A program made the translations under genes and the position numbers. The notes under the pieces are model-generated. The model searched no databases and was not told the origin of the DNA. It worked only from the letters and a program-made list of their open reading frames with translations. DNA of 64,000 bases from Rugalucina vietnamica (taxonomy: Eukaryota; Mollusca; Bivalvia; Lucinida; Lucinidae), in assembly GCA_964017185.1 (NCBI GenBank), contig OZ024870.1:35108139-35172138 (forward strand), given 5' to 3'. Each line of letters opens with the position of its first letter. Position 1 is the first letter of the stretch. Of this stretch, positions 9,540 through 20,429 are shown in pieces.

Positions 9540-10345
9540 ATCCCCGAGTTTCAAAACAGGATTATGAAATTGCAGCACGGGCAATAGGCTGTTAATACAC
9601 TTTCTTCTCATAACACACACTTGCAACAGACTGGAAACAAACTGGTAATACACAAAAGATAACTGGTAATACACTAGGAGTATACTGGAAACAAACTGGT
9701 AATACACTGGGAGACAACTGGTAACACACTGACAATAGACTGGTGTCAAATACTACATTCTGGTAACACTTGCAATAGACTAGAAGCAAACTGGAAATAC
9801 ACTGGAAGCCAGCTGGTAACATGATGGCAATACACTGGCAATAAACCTTTATGGATTTTTATTGCCAGTGTATTGCCAGACCCCTTTAATACCAGTCTAT
9901 TACCGGATATCTACCAGCACCCAAAAAAGCTGGCAATACTATGGTAATAGGCTGGAAAATACCAAATACAGTCTATTACCATAATACTACCAGCCTATTG
10001 CCAGTTATCCAGCCTATTGCCAGACTGTTGCCAGACTATTGCCAGATTTTCCGCCTATTGCCAGCCTGTTGACAGTCTGTTACCAGCTAGTTATAACTAA
10101 AATATACTTTTTGGAAAGATAAAAAAACCTCAAGTTTTATCAATGACAGTCTATTACCAGTGTATTGCCAGCATATAACCAGCATCATCCAACCCTGGCA
10201 ATAAACTGGTACATAACTGGCAACACTCTGGTAACAAGCTGGCAATCTGGTAATCATCTGACAATAATGTGGTAATACACTGGCAACAGATTGGCAATAA
10301 ACTGGTAATAGACTGGTAATGGACTTGCAATGGACTGATAATACA
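9540..10345. repeat. CTGGTAATACA minisatellite with orientation switches
   Basis: Short, imperfect 10-11 bp units of the type CTGGYAATACA run in the + sense from about 9600 to 9850. They then appear in the opposite sense (TATTGCCAG) to about 10190, and in the + sense again to 10345. A local hairpin (about 9925-9995) lies near the first switch. The array runs straight into the truncated N-terminus of the pogo transposase at 10349. Confidence 0.75.
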
Positions 10346-10348
10346 CCT

Positions 10349-11628
10349 AATTTTCATAAGGGTTATGATCAGGAGACTGAGGACAAGGTTGCCACCTTCG
10401 TGATAGAGAGAAGGGAGCACCAGTTGCCGGTAAGCCGTGCTCGTGTTAGTCGGTACGTACTTTCACTCACCAAATCCAAGTATCCAGACTTTAAAGCTTC
10501 GTCAGGGTGGATGACGCGATTCATGGATAGTAAAACAACTTCAGTGTGAGACGTCATATCTCAGAAATTACCAGCTGACTTGGAGATTCGACTTGTGGCG
10601 TTCTACAAACATTTGAATGAACTCAGAGACACAAAGGAACTGGACGAGGAGGCCTTAATTATTAATTTGGAAGAAGTGCCCATGGTGTTTGATACTGTGC
10701 CTAAGACTACGTTAAATATGCGAGGTGTGAAAGATGTCCGAGAACAACAGGAGGAGAAAAGAAGCTGTACACTGCTGTATTGGCCGTCAGCGCTGCTGGT
10801 GAGTTTCTCCCAACAATGGCTATCTTCAAAGGGAAGCGCAACCCAGACGACGTTAACGGACCAAAAGGATGGGTTGTGTGTTTCAACGACAAAGCATGGA
10901 TGAGGGAAGACGTAATGATACGCTGGATAAAGGAAATTTTACATCCGTACATCCGGCACTGCTCGTGATGGACTCCTTCTCGGCACACATCACGCCAAGT
11001 GTTCGGAGAGAGCTCGAGAGAATCAACACCTACCCAGCTATCATCCCCCGGCGGTTGTACGAGTAAGGGGCAGCAGTTAGACGTCGTGATCAACAAGCCG
11101 TACAAAGACAGGGTGCGGTCATGCTGGTCGGACATGGATTTTGAGGTCAGTGAGTCCAGTCTATTTCATACTAAGAATCTACCTACAGAGCTGAAATAAG
11201 AAAACAATAACTCTATCTTTTCAAAAGTCAGTTTAAAGTGTCTGGCTTTCGCTGCCAGTTCTTAAAGGGTCACTGATGAGGGTTCGGTACCCGAAATGGT
11301 ACAATATGACCCATCTTCTCGCTTTTAATGTTTTACTGCTTCCAAAGGATCTAACAAGGACAGTCTTGTACTGACAGGACCATCACGACAAAATGTGGTC
11401 AGCTGGATGGCAATGGCGCAGAACGAACTGCAACAGACGGCTTACATCGCTAAGTCATTCAAGGTCACAGGAATATCCAATGTGCTTAGTGGCACAGAAG
11501 ATCACATGATCAGGGATTCCGACCTCATACCTGAGAATGATTGTCTCTACAGGGACGATGAGTTAGATGAATTTTCGGGGTTTGACAGCGATGAGGTTGA
11601 AGACCCATTCATTGACCTCTGTGACTAA
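10349..11628 (+). pseudogene. pogo/Tigger transposase, decayed
   Basis: Pieces in several frames line up in order with a pogo-type transposase. They are a CENP-B-like helix-turn-helix ending in FKASSGWMTRFM (10349-10540), the start of the DDE domain with VPMVFDTVPK (about 10580-10740), FLPTMAIFKGKRNP (about 10810), LVMDSFSAHIT (about 10965), QQLDVVINKPYK (about 11070), and a C-terminal part with SFKVTGISN and EDHMI (11378-11628). The Asp of the usual triad can be placed in FDT, VMDS and QLDV. Frameshifts break it. The segment 11146-11377 looks like an intron or insert (GTCAGT to CTGACAG), although phase does not close cleanly. The C-terminus carries EFSGFDSDEV. The first helix-turn-helix is missing. 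Confidence 0.75.
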
Positions 11629-12544
11629 ATAGTGTTGACAAGCAGTGCAGTGACATGCACGTGCAAGCAACAAACTTTACATGTGGTTGCTAGCGGCGAT
11701 GTCCGGACATTACCATATCTGTTGACTGGGGCATTAAGCAAGAAATCGGTCAAACAAACAAAATTTTACATATGAAATCTCATTATTTACAAGGATTTGT
11801 TTTTATTATTTTATTTATTTAATTATTTATTTTATTTATTTTTTATTTTTTTTTTTTTTTTTTCGCAACAATAGTTTTTGTGTAAACATGTTTAATATGC
11901 TCAGCTACTTCTTTGTACATGTACAGCAGTGTAGCTCTTCATCGATGCAATGTATATTTGAGGAAAGTGCTGGCACCCATTGGTAGTTTCACTTGACAAT
12001 GAGTGGTCTGATGTTCGAAAACAGCCTCCGCTTTGAGCAAGACACATTAAGGTTTAGTGTTCAGGAAGTGATGATTGTTCCGAGGTTCATTCATATACAT
12101 GTAGTTTTTCTTCGACATCATTTTGCACGTTCTTGTTTGTTTCTTATCTGTTTGTTGTTGTTGATTTTTTTTTAATTCAAATATTAATATGTCCTGATTA
12201 AAGAAAGTATTGAAACTGTGCTTTCGTATCATTTAACACCGAGCTTTGTCAGTTTTAAAGAAGTAGAAGAAAATTATGTGGTTACTGGTAGCTTGGTCGG
12301 TATCAAGTCGACGCATGTTTGCTCGCGATCGAACTACGGACTTGGCACATTCTATCGTGAGCATCAAACACACATTTACTCCCTGTAGTATCGATAGCAG
12401 GGGCTCCGTCCCAATGTGACTGCATAGTTGTTGACTGGGTCGTTCAAATCAAAATGTGCAAAACAAAGATGGTGGTTAGAATAACTGATCGTCACGAATC
12501 AGACTGGTCTTGAACAAGTTTTGCTTCATAATACATGGATCCTG
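11629..12544. other. Non-coding, AT-rich
   Basis: An A/T-only stretch with long T runs lies at 11805-11865. A SINE-tail-like fragment (GGCTCCGTCCCAATGTG) is near 12400. No gene or pogo 3' end was identified. Confidence 0.5.
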
Positions 12545-12985
12545 ACTAGATCCGACACAAACTAGTCTGTTCAACAACAGAATATGGCTAATCTATTCTG
12601 GATTTGAAAATCTGGATTCAGAATGTACTAGTAGTCATTGTGCAATCTCTGCATAGCAAACAAAATGTTATGCTGATCAGCTGAGTGGCTATAGAGTCTA
12701 TATTTTTTTTTTTGCATTCAACTTGTAACCGTGTTCTGAAAAACAAGATTACTTTCATTAGAAAGCAACACATATTTTGAGCCGCCACATAAAATACAAA
12801 ACAAAATACATAGGCGAAAACAAAGACGCAGATCAGATGTGCAACAGCTGCACATCTAACTGATCAGCGTCTTTCTTTTCGCTACACTGCGCAATCGATG
12901 TTCTTCTTAAAATCCAAAATTTCCAAGCGTCTGGCCTGCCTCTGTGGCTGTACATTTTCGTGTGTATACACCGCCGCTTCACGTG
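12545..12985. mobile_element. Two degenerate hairpin MITE copies
   Basis: At 12545-12640 the phrase TCCGACACAAAC...CTGT of the GAGCCGC MITE is readable. At 12780-12985 another copy runs in the opposite order, starting GAGCCGCC. Its central stem (AGACGCAGATCAG ... CTGATCAGCGTCT) has changed loop sequence compared with the copy at 1983. Confidence 0.55.
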
Positions 12986-13119
12986 GCATAAATAGAGCCA
13001 ATACACAACAAAACAGCAGATTTGATGGCTTAGCTTCAAAAGGAAAATTTCGGAAAGATATTTCAGATGTTTCAGTTTGCCCTCATACGATTTGCATCTT
13101 TTGCCTTTAATAAATAATT

Positions 13120-13155
<36 letters not shown>

Positions 13156-13497
13156 GGAACAAGTGAAATAAACAATAAATGTGCAAGTACCGATATTTCA
13201 TGGTAGGTGGTACATTTTATTTTGCACGTCAACAGTAAACATGAGGCATGAGAAAAGAAACATTCTGTTTAATAAAAACGATCTTTCACTGATGGCGTCA
13301 GAAAGGATTATAGGTCGGTATTTACTCTACAATCATGCCAAAGTTTTGCGTACGAACTATTAAAAATTTAGACCCTTGAAAAAATCGAGTGTACGAACTA
13401 AAAGAGCAAATTTTAGGGATCCGGGCCAAAATAATTTTTGGTGTTCGAACTGCTTGGGTGTTCGAACTAATTGGTCATTTACCGTATATTGTAAATA
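12986..13497. other. Non-coding, includes poly(A) run
   Basis: A pure A run of about 33 bases spans about 13122-13154. It may mark the 3' end of an old retroposed sequence, but no parent is recognisable. Confidence 0.4.
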
Positions 13498-14335
13498 CCA
13501 CTCAAAAATCTTCTTCTCCAGAACCGCCAGGCCGATTTTCACGAAACTTGGTATGTAGCATTTGTGACCCCAGCCCATCATAGTTTGTTCAAATGATGAC
13601 CCTAACATGACCTTGACCTATTTTACGGCAAAGTCAATTTTGGAAATATAGGCTTATACATGGGGAAAAAGAGAAAATTATGGATTATTTGAAAACTATT
13701 GCAGCCTGAGACCTGAAAAGTGGTAGATGCAAACAACTAATGGAGTAGGCGAATGTATGTGATTAATTTAGGTCAAGGTCATCTCTTGACCTTGGCCTAT
13801 CTGTTGGCCATACACACTTTTCAAAGATCTTCTTTTGTGAAACTGCTTGGCCAATCAAAGTGAAATTTTATGTGGAGCATCCATGGGTAGGGGGAACGAA
13901 AGTTTGATCCCGAAATCTGGGTCACATGACCAAGATGGCCGCCAAGCCCATATATGGTAAAAACCACTCAAAAATCTTCTTCTCCAGAATCGGCAGGCCA
14001 TTTTCACGAAACTTGATATGTAGCATTTGTGACTCCAGCCCATCATTCATAGTTTGTTCAAATGATGACCCTAAGATGACCTTGACTTATTTTACAGCAA
14101 GGTCAATTTTGGAAACATAGGCTTATACATGGGAAAAAGTGAAAATTACGGATTATTTGAAAACTATTGCAGCCTGAGACCTAAAAAGTGGTAGATGCAG
14201 AGAACTGATGGTGTGAATTAAGTTATGTGATTAATTATGGTCAAGGTCATCTCTTGACCTTGGCCCATCTGTTGTCCTAACACATTTTTCAAAGATCTCT
14301 CAGGTGAGCGATCGTTGCCCTTGGGCTACTTGTTT
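13498..14335. mobile_element. Capped repeat family, two ~470-bp units
   Basis: The phrase CCACTCAAAAATCTTCTTCTC starts near 13498 and again near 13968, giving a period of about 470. Units contain ATGACCTTGAC and GGTCAAGGTCATCTCTTGACC. The right end is a cap: CTCAGGTGAGCGATCGTTGC followed by T-rich DNA. The same family lies in inverted orientation at 15044-16702. Confidence 0.65.
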
Positions 14336-14840
14336 TTTTTTTACCCTTGTTTTCCATTTTCGCTCCACCTACCCATACAAGCTGAAAAAATCTTGAAAGG
14401 GACACTATTTACACTGGAAAAAAGTTGATACTTTGCATGTTGATAGATATTGGTCTGAAGTTTTATGCTAGACCATCATGACCCGAGGTCACAGACTAAG
14501 AAATTCTGTGTTAGTTTTCTGTTAAAGTTTTGTAGTCTATATCTCTTGAACATGTTGATGGATCAAGCTGATACTTTGCATGATGGTAGATGCTGGTCTG
14601 AACCATTCTCTACCATTATGACCCACCTGAGTGACCTTTAGGGTTGAAGTTGAGGCCAAGGTCAAGGGTCATAGATTTTGAAAGCACAAGTCAGGCGAGC
14701 TATGCTGTCCTGCGAAAGCTCTTATTAAAATTCTCCAAGCTATGAAAGAAGTTGAACTAGAATGGGATTACATTACATAAAATATTGCTTTTATTGATAA
14801 GACTTTCAGTTGATGACACCGAATTGTTCATGTATGATGT
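14336..14840. repeat. Related repeat remnants
   Basis: Two copies of a TTGATACTTTGCATG phrase (about 14430 and 14570) lie here, with further GGTCAAGGTCAAGGGTC text near 14660. This is a decayed, separate member of the capped-repeat type. No gene seen. Confidence 0.45.
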
Positions 14841-14880
14841 GTTAAGAATATATCTATGCATACATTACCTTAAATTTCAG

Positions 14881-15043
14881 ATACCTCACCAAGTCATGGC
14901 TCTGACAAAGCAGGTAGTTCTATGAGTGAAAAAGATGAGTTGAAAGGCTCGAATTCAGGGAGTAAGAAATGTCAGACGGAAGGCTCTAGCAAAAAGTCAG
15001 CAGAAAAAACCCGAAAAGAAGACAGACAGAAAGATCAAAACTA
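14881..15043 (+). pseudogene. Ser/Lys-rich exon, copy 1 (broken)
   Basis: This is nearly identical to the exon at 19611-19775, including about 40 bases of upstream intron with the same TTAAATTTCAG acceptor. It encodes a hydrophilic stretch rich in Ser, Lys, Gly and Glu (SSHGSDKAGSSMSEKDELKG and on). The reading frame meets TAG exactly where the capped repeat at 15044 begins, and the donor site is lost. It is therefore read as a duplicated, interrupted exon. Confidence 0.65.
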
Positions 15044-16702
15044 GAGGACCAATGGTCCTGTAAACGCTCACCTGAGATCTGCTTCATATGCCAATAAACA
15101 TATTTGAATATTATGGTACTTAACCCCAGTGCATGGGCAGATGAAGCCCTTGGGCCATTTTCTTTTTTCAGAACAATCAATATTCTGTCCATTTGCTAGT
15201 TTCCTGCTGATTTTTCCCTTCAAATAACATTTTAAAAGCAGATGAGCCCCTGGGGTCCATTTTTTTTTCAGAATCATTAAATTTCAGTCCTACTGCCTAT
15301 TTCCTGCAAGACTTTCACTTAAAATGACATTTTAAAAGTTTTCCCAATTCAAATGCATTGACGACCTATGTTGACCTTGCCATAAAATAGGTCAAGGTCA
15401 CCATAGGGTCATGTTTTATAAATATATTGTAGTACTTGAGTCATCCATACTTCATGCAAAGTTTCGTTGAAATCGGTTCATCAGTTCTGGAGAAGAAGAT
15501 ATTTTAAGGGTTTTTACCATATATGGGCATGGCGGCCATCTTGGTCATGTGACCTGGATTATTTATATACACATTGGTTCCCACTTCCTATAGATGCTTC
15601 ATATAAGATTTGGCTTTGATTGGCCAAGTGGTTTCAGAGAAAAAAATCTTTGAAAAGTGTGTATGGACGACAGACCGGCCAAGGTCAAGAGATGACCTTG
15701 ACCTAAATTAATCATATGCCTTCATCTAATCCATTATTTGTTTACATCTACCACTTTTCAGATCTCAGGCTGCAATAGTTTTCAAAAAATAGCTAATTTC
15801 CACTTTTCCCATTATAAGTCTATGGAAACTTAAAAGTTACCATAGCTACCAGAGTTCTTATCTGACTGGAATAAAAAACACAAATTATGTAGAGGCTACT
15901 GTCAGGAACATGTATACAAAGTACAGGATTCATCCACTTGACAGTTTCTGAGGAGAAGATTTTTTAATGTTTTTTTTTTTTAATTTTGCCCTTTATGGGG
16001 CCCCAGCAACCAATAACAATAAAGGATTAGGACAAAACTCGCAAGAAACATCAAACACTACTCAATAAAAATTTCTGAAAAAACAAAATTCAAATGTCTG
16101 CAATTTTAAAGGAAAAATAGCCGATTTCCACTTTTCCCATTATAAGTCTATGAAAACTTTAAGTTGCCATAGCAACCAGAGTTCTTATCCGCCTGGAATA
16201 AAATCACAAATTATGTAGAGGCCACTGTCAGGAACATGTATACAAAGTATAGACTTCATCCCCTTGACAGTTTCTGGGAAGAAGATTTTTGAATGTTTTT
16301 CGATACTTTGCCCTATATGGGGCCCCTGCAACCAATCAAAATGAAGGATTAGGACAAAAGTCACATGAAACATAGAGGACTACTCAATAAACATTTCTGC
16401 AAAAAACAAAATTCAAATATCTCTAACAAGAGAGCAAAAACTGGCAATTTTCACTTTTTTCCATTATAAGTCTATGGGAAGCATAAGTTGCCATAGCAAC
16501 CAGAGTCCTTATCCGATCAAAACAAAAAACACAATTATTCTATCCCCCTACCTGTAGATGGTGTATGTGTAATATGAGAACAATCGGCCCAGCGGTTTCA
16601 GAGAAGAAGATCTTTGAAATTGTGGACGACGGACGGACGACGGACGGACGCCGGAGCATGGGTATACTATAAGCTCACCTATGAGCCTTCGGCTCAGGTG
16701 AG
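15044..16702. mobile_element. Capped repeat element, ~327-bp units and GACGGACGG tail
   Basis: The left cap is AGGACCAATGGTCCT with CGCTCACCTGAGAT. The right end is a GACGGACGGACG tail (about 16625-16650) and a hairpin cap CTCACC...GAGCCTTCGGCTC. The part 15360-15770 is the reverse complement of the unit at 13498-14290. Another unit with CCATTATAAGTCTATG repeats near 15808, 16137 and 16462, a period of about 327. No ORF of interest. A fragment of the family is at 38877-38990 in the hAT intron. Confidence 0.65.
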
Positions 16703-17284
16703 CTAATAATGGTAAAAACACTTATTTGAATACCCTAATGGTAGAGCTATTATAGAAAATATTTGTTTCACCTTACCCATGTCTAAACATTTGGAATATG
16801 TAGGTAGGTAGGTGTTCAGGGCTTTTGCTCTATATGCAAAACTGGGTCCAGTTTCCAGGACCAAATTTATTCCCAACTGGCTGAAAAAATTCCCGATTAA
16901 TGTGAAACATCCCAAATTAGCAGAGAAATCAAAGTTTAAAAGGTAATTTGGCTAATAATAGTTCTCTTTTTTTCCCAAAACTTGTTTTTTTCCCAAAATA
17001 GTGTTTTTCCCCAATTTCATCGGAACCAAAAATTTCCCCAAAAGGCCAGAAAAGGACCTGGTATTTGTTTTGTAGCTCTGGGCTTTAGCCTGAATTTTGT
17101 GGGGGTAAACAACCCTGAGCCTGAATTTTGTGGGGGTAAACAATCCTCTGTAGGGGGTAACTCGGAATGCTGATAGAGCTAGGAAGCAGTGGGTAGATTC
17201 TTGCCAAAAATGCATTGATATATTATTTCAGTCATAATTCAGGAAAAAGTTGATAAGATTTTCAGGTTTTTGATGAAATTGAAG
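16703..17284. other. Low-complexity, no gene
   Basis: T- and C-rich text with two copies of a CCTGAATTTTGTGGGGGTAA phrase (about 17091 and 17121). The end (about 17190-17284) resembles the intron upstream of the exon at 14881, suggesting it is the left part of the second exon copy's intron. Confidence 0.4.
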
Positions 17285-17293
17285 TGTTCATCA

Positions 17294-19511
17294 CCCAGGA
17301 TTACCTGTTACAGGGAACTCGGAGGTTCGGGGAACTCGGAGGTAAACAACGGAAGGCAAATCCGACTAGGGGCAGTATTTATCCTATTTTATTTTCAATA
17401 TACGTCCACTTTAGAAATTTTAACATATCGCACATACAAAGTTTAGAAGACGAAGCCCCTACATGCACCATCAGTTTAAGCTGACACGTCAATTTTCAAT
17501 CAAAAATAAATAATGTAAACTGGAAATTGCATGATTGTAAAGCACTTTCAATTCGGACCACTTAATTTTGAGGTTTTACGATATTTTCGCATTAAACAGC
17601 GGCTGGTTTCTAAAAATACAGTGTCTTAATGAGTATCACGCAAAATTTTAGCCTCATATATGCAAAAAATCCAGTGTTTTTACCCAGGTAAATGTAGGAG
17701 GTATCACAATTTTGGGTACGGTAATTATCGGAGGTATGATCTGGATAACTCGGAGTAACGTCGAATTTGGGATACAGAGAACTCGGAGGGTCAGTTCATT
17801 GAAAATGACTCGTGATTTTGCTTCTGGAGCAAACTAGACTTTAATTTTATGACATACAGTCCAGTTAATATGTAAAGTACCAAATATACATTAATGTGTC
17901 ACTCTAACCTACATGTATGCTACTCTGACCTTAATGTATGGCATGGACTTATTATTAGCATATTTAAGAGTATAATTATTTGGCATGATTATTATGTTGT
18001 CGATTTCATTAAGCACTCTTAATCATTCAATCACTAACCGCACTCTTAGGGTAACAAGTGGAGCAAGCCAAGTTCTGCTTGCGGGTGTGTCAGGAATTTA
18101 TTCTGGGGTTCTCCCGTGTTCACCCAACCCATTGATGGAGTCGCCTCGATATGTCTGAAACAACCTTGTAAAGGTGAAAGGGACATCAGACAGTAATAAT
18201 AAAAATTGAGCGACCGCATCAGAAAACCGTCCCACAATTAGCTTAACTCGTCTGCCAATATTTTGCCAAAATCTGTTATAATCTCACAATTCAAAGTGTC
18301 AAAAAGGGAGATCTAGATGAAATGGCAATGATCAGGAAAAGGCGCAATCAGAAAGAAATTACAACCCTAACGAAACCGAGTCAGAAAAAAAAAACAAACA
18401 TATCGTAAGCCGAGTGAGCAGCTTTTGCCCAATAGGCGGCCACTCAGTTACCGTAACTTAAACTAAACATAAAGTATCATCAGCTCTTGAAAGAAAACCC
18501 GTATTCTGTATGTGCAAGTAAAAACGTATGCACATGATTTTTCAGGTCGATCGAGTTCAAACGCAGACGAGGGCACTGACAAAAATATCCTCCCCTCTCT
18601 GTATTTCTCCCATTCGAAAGTTGGCCAAGAAAATTTAGCATCAGCCGGTTTATAAGCTGTAAATGACAATCTTTTTTTTTTTTTTTTTTTTTCATGTGCA
18701 TCATTGAAAGATTCTACCGAGTACGCAAAGTCGATAATGTGAATAAAATAAATAATGCACACAATATGGGATGTAAGGGGTTTAGATTGCATAGACGGTA
18801 GCTTGCTTGTTGATCATCTCCTTTCCTAGTATACATCAAACACCCCCTCCCCAATACGCATGTGCGTATACTTATCGTGTCACAACAATCAGAATAAACG
18901 TTTTGTGCTTACCTTTCCTTGATTCGTAGGCAAATGGAAGTGATCCAAACAAATATACTCTCAGATAAGCATTATCAAGAAAAAAGAGAGGAAAAACAGC
19001 TCTTAAAATGGTGAAATACCTCCGAATCTCCAAAACCGTCCCTCCGAGTTCCCAATATTACATTTCAAAATTACTCCGAGAATTCCCGTATCAAATGATG
19101 TGACACCATCTTAATGTTTTTAAGCCTGTGGAGTTTATACTTTTGTAATCATGCGCAAGGATGCTAAGAATCTCGAGGAGAAAGCCTAAATTTTGAAATG
19201 TAGCTGCCAGTTTGTTGACAAATGTTATTGGTCGGCCACTATTTACCTGATAATACAAATGTTCTTGCTGCGTGAGCATAATTTTGAGTTCGAAATACTG
19301 TAGCATGTTAATGTGAGTACAAAGACGGCCACACTGTTCATAAATTGTTTGCTTATTATAATACCTTTTCAACCCAGAACACCATATGTTCTGAATTTAC
19401 CGTTATGTGGTATTATAAATGATATTATACTGACCCTAGTACGAGGCGCCTTCCATTGTTTACCTCCGAGTTCCCCGAACCTCCGAGTTCGCTGTAACAG
19501 GTAATCCTGGG
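17294..19511. mobile_element. TIR element with 9-bp target duplication
   Basis: The left end CCCAGGATTACCTGTTACAG and the inverse at 19492-19511 begin inverted repeats of about 60 bp. These contain paired GAACTCGGAGG motifs. TGTTCATCA (17285-17293) and TGTTCATGA (19512-19520) flank it as a 9-bp target duplication with one difference. Further CTCGGAG motifs lie inside (17730-17790, 19010-19080). Nine bases with long TIRs suggests a Mutator-like non-autonomous element; there is no transposase inside. A SINE fragment is at 18040-18240. Confidence 0.7.
18040..18240 (+). repeat. SINE central-domain fragment
   Basis: The phrase AAGTTCTGCTTGCGGGTGTG matches the body of the SINEs at 116 and 44943, in the opposite orientation. 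The tRNA head is not recognisable. Confidence 0.5.
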
Positions 19512-19600
19512 TGTTCATGAATGATGAGTGAAGAATTTATAGTAATCCTGGGTGTTCATGAATGATGAGTGAAGAATTTATATCTATGCATACATTACCT
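19512..19600 (+). repeat. ~40-bp tandem duplication
   Basis: The text from GTAATCCTGGGTGTTCATGA to GAAGAATTTATA appears twice in direct succession, spanning the right junction of the 17294-19511 element. It probably arose after that insertion. Confidence 0.6.
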
Positions 19601-19610
19601 TAAATTTCAG

Positions 19611-19775
19611 ATACCTCATCAAGTCATGGCTCTGACAAAGCTGGTAGTTCTATGAGTGAAAAAGATGAGTTGAAAGGCTCAAATTCAGGGAGTAAGAAAG
19701 GTCAGACGGAAGGCTCTAGCAAAAAGTCAGCAGAAAAACCCCAAAAAGAAGATAGACAGAAAGATCAAAATAATG
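19611..19775 (+). CDS. Ser/Lys-rich exon, copy 2 (host gene)
   Basis: The acceptor TTAAATTTCAG ends at 19610, and the donor G|GTAAAT begins at 19776. The exon encodes about 54 residues of low complexity: Ser, Lys, Glu and Gly, with repeated KK and SS. It leaves one base over, which the next candidate exon at 20344 completes without a stop. No domain is recognised; such sequence is typical of disordered, charged linkers in nuclear proteins. The same exon is present in broken form at 14881. Confidence 0.6.
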
Positions 19776-20343
19776 GTAAATATTAATAAACTTAACATAT
19801 AAAAACTGCTTCGCCCATTGGGGCCTAGGAAAATAAGATGGGCTGATTGTGTCTCTAGGCAAAGCTTCTAATCTACTGACCAACCATCTGATTACTGATG
19901 GCTGAGCCTGCCAAGGAAAAGTGAATTAGTCATACCACCCATACATATAAACCTTATTGGCTTAGTTGGGTGGTAACATTTATGACGCACATTTTGAGTG
20001 TCGTGACACCCTAATGTTGGGTAAAAGTCCCTTAAAATGGAGACAACGTCCCAAGATGACCATTGCTGTTGATTGGGACGAAAGCATCAATTCAAACAAA
20101 AAACTAAAGTCTTAGGGGTCTACTTGTTTCAGCTTATGCTTAATGACGTGGGCGTAAGCTCGCTGACCTACACCAGCACACTATGTAAGCATGATCAGTT
20201 TAACTTTGAACCTAAATCAATGTCCCCAATAGAAATCAGGGGGTATTTTTTGCCCATATGCCCTCTGTGCACTTGCTCTACTTAAGGAACAATTTACTTA
20301 CAAGATCCTGTATATTTATTTAATTCATTTTCCATTGTTGTAG
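19776..20343. repeat. Intron with dispersed repeat
   Basis: Between 19850 and 20090 lies a copy of a repeat shared with 63680-63970. Shared phrases include GTGCCTCTAGGCAAA-type text, CATCCATACATATAAAC-type text and ACAT(A)AAATGGAGAC. A SINE relation is possible. No ORF. Confidence 0.5.
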
Positions 20344-20390
20344 TTGTACTTCAAAGAAAAGCACAAAAAGAGTTGGCAGAGTCTTTTCCT
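20344..20390 (+). CDS. Small exon upstream of DIRS-A
   Basis: A 47-nt candidate exon between TTGTTGTAG and CCT|GTAAGA. Read in the phase set by the exon at 19611-19775 it encodes GVLQRKAQKELAESFP with no stop. The DIRS-A element begins 42 bases downstream of its donor, in the following intron. Confidence 0.5.
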
Positions 20391-20429
20391 GTAAGAACTG
20401 AAAATAAGGTCACAGTGCACACAGAGTAA

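Noticed and set aside
9540-10345. CRISPR-like or regulatory repeat array
   Set aside because: The units are 10-11 bp, imperfect and contiguous, which is a minisatellite.
10707-11135. Minus-strand ORF of 142 codons opposite the pogo relic
   Set aside because: It is the shadow of the pogo DDE coding region; the plus strand carries the recognisable motifs.
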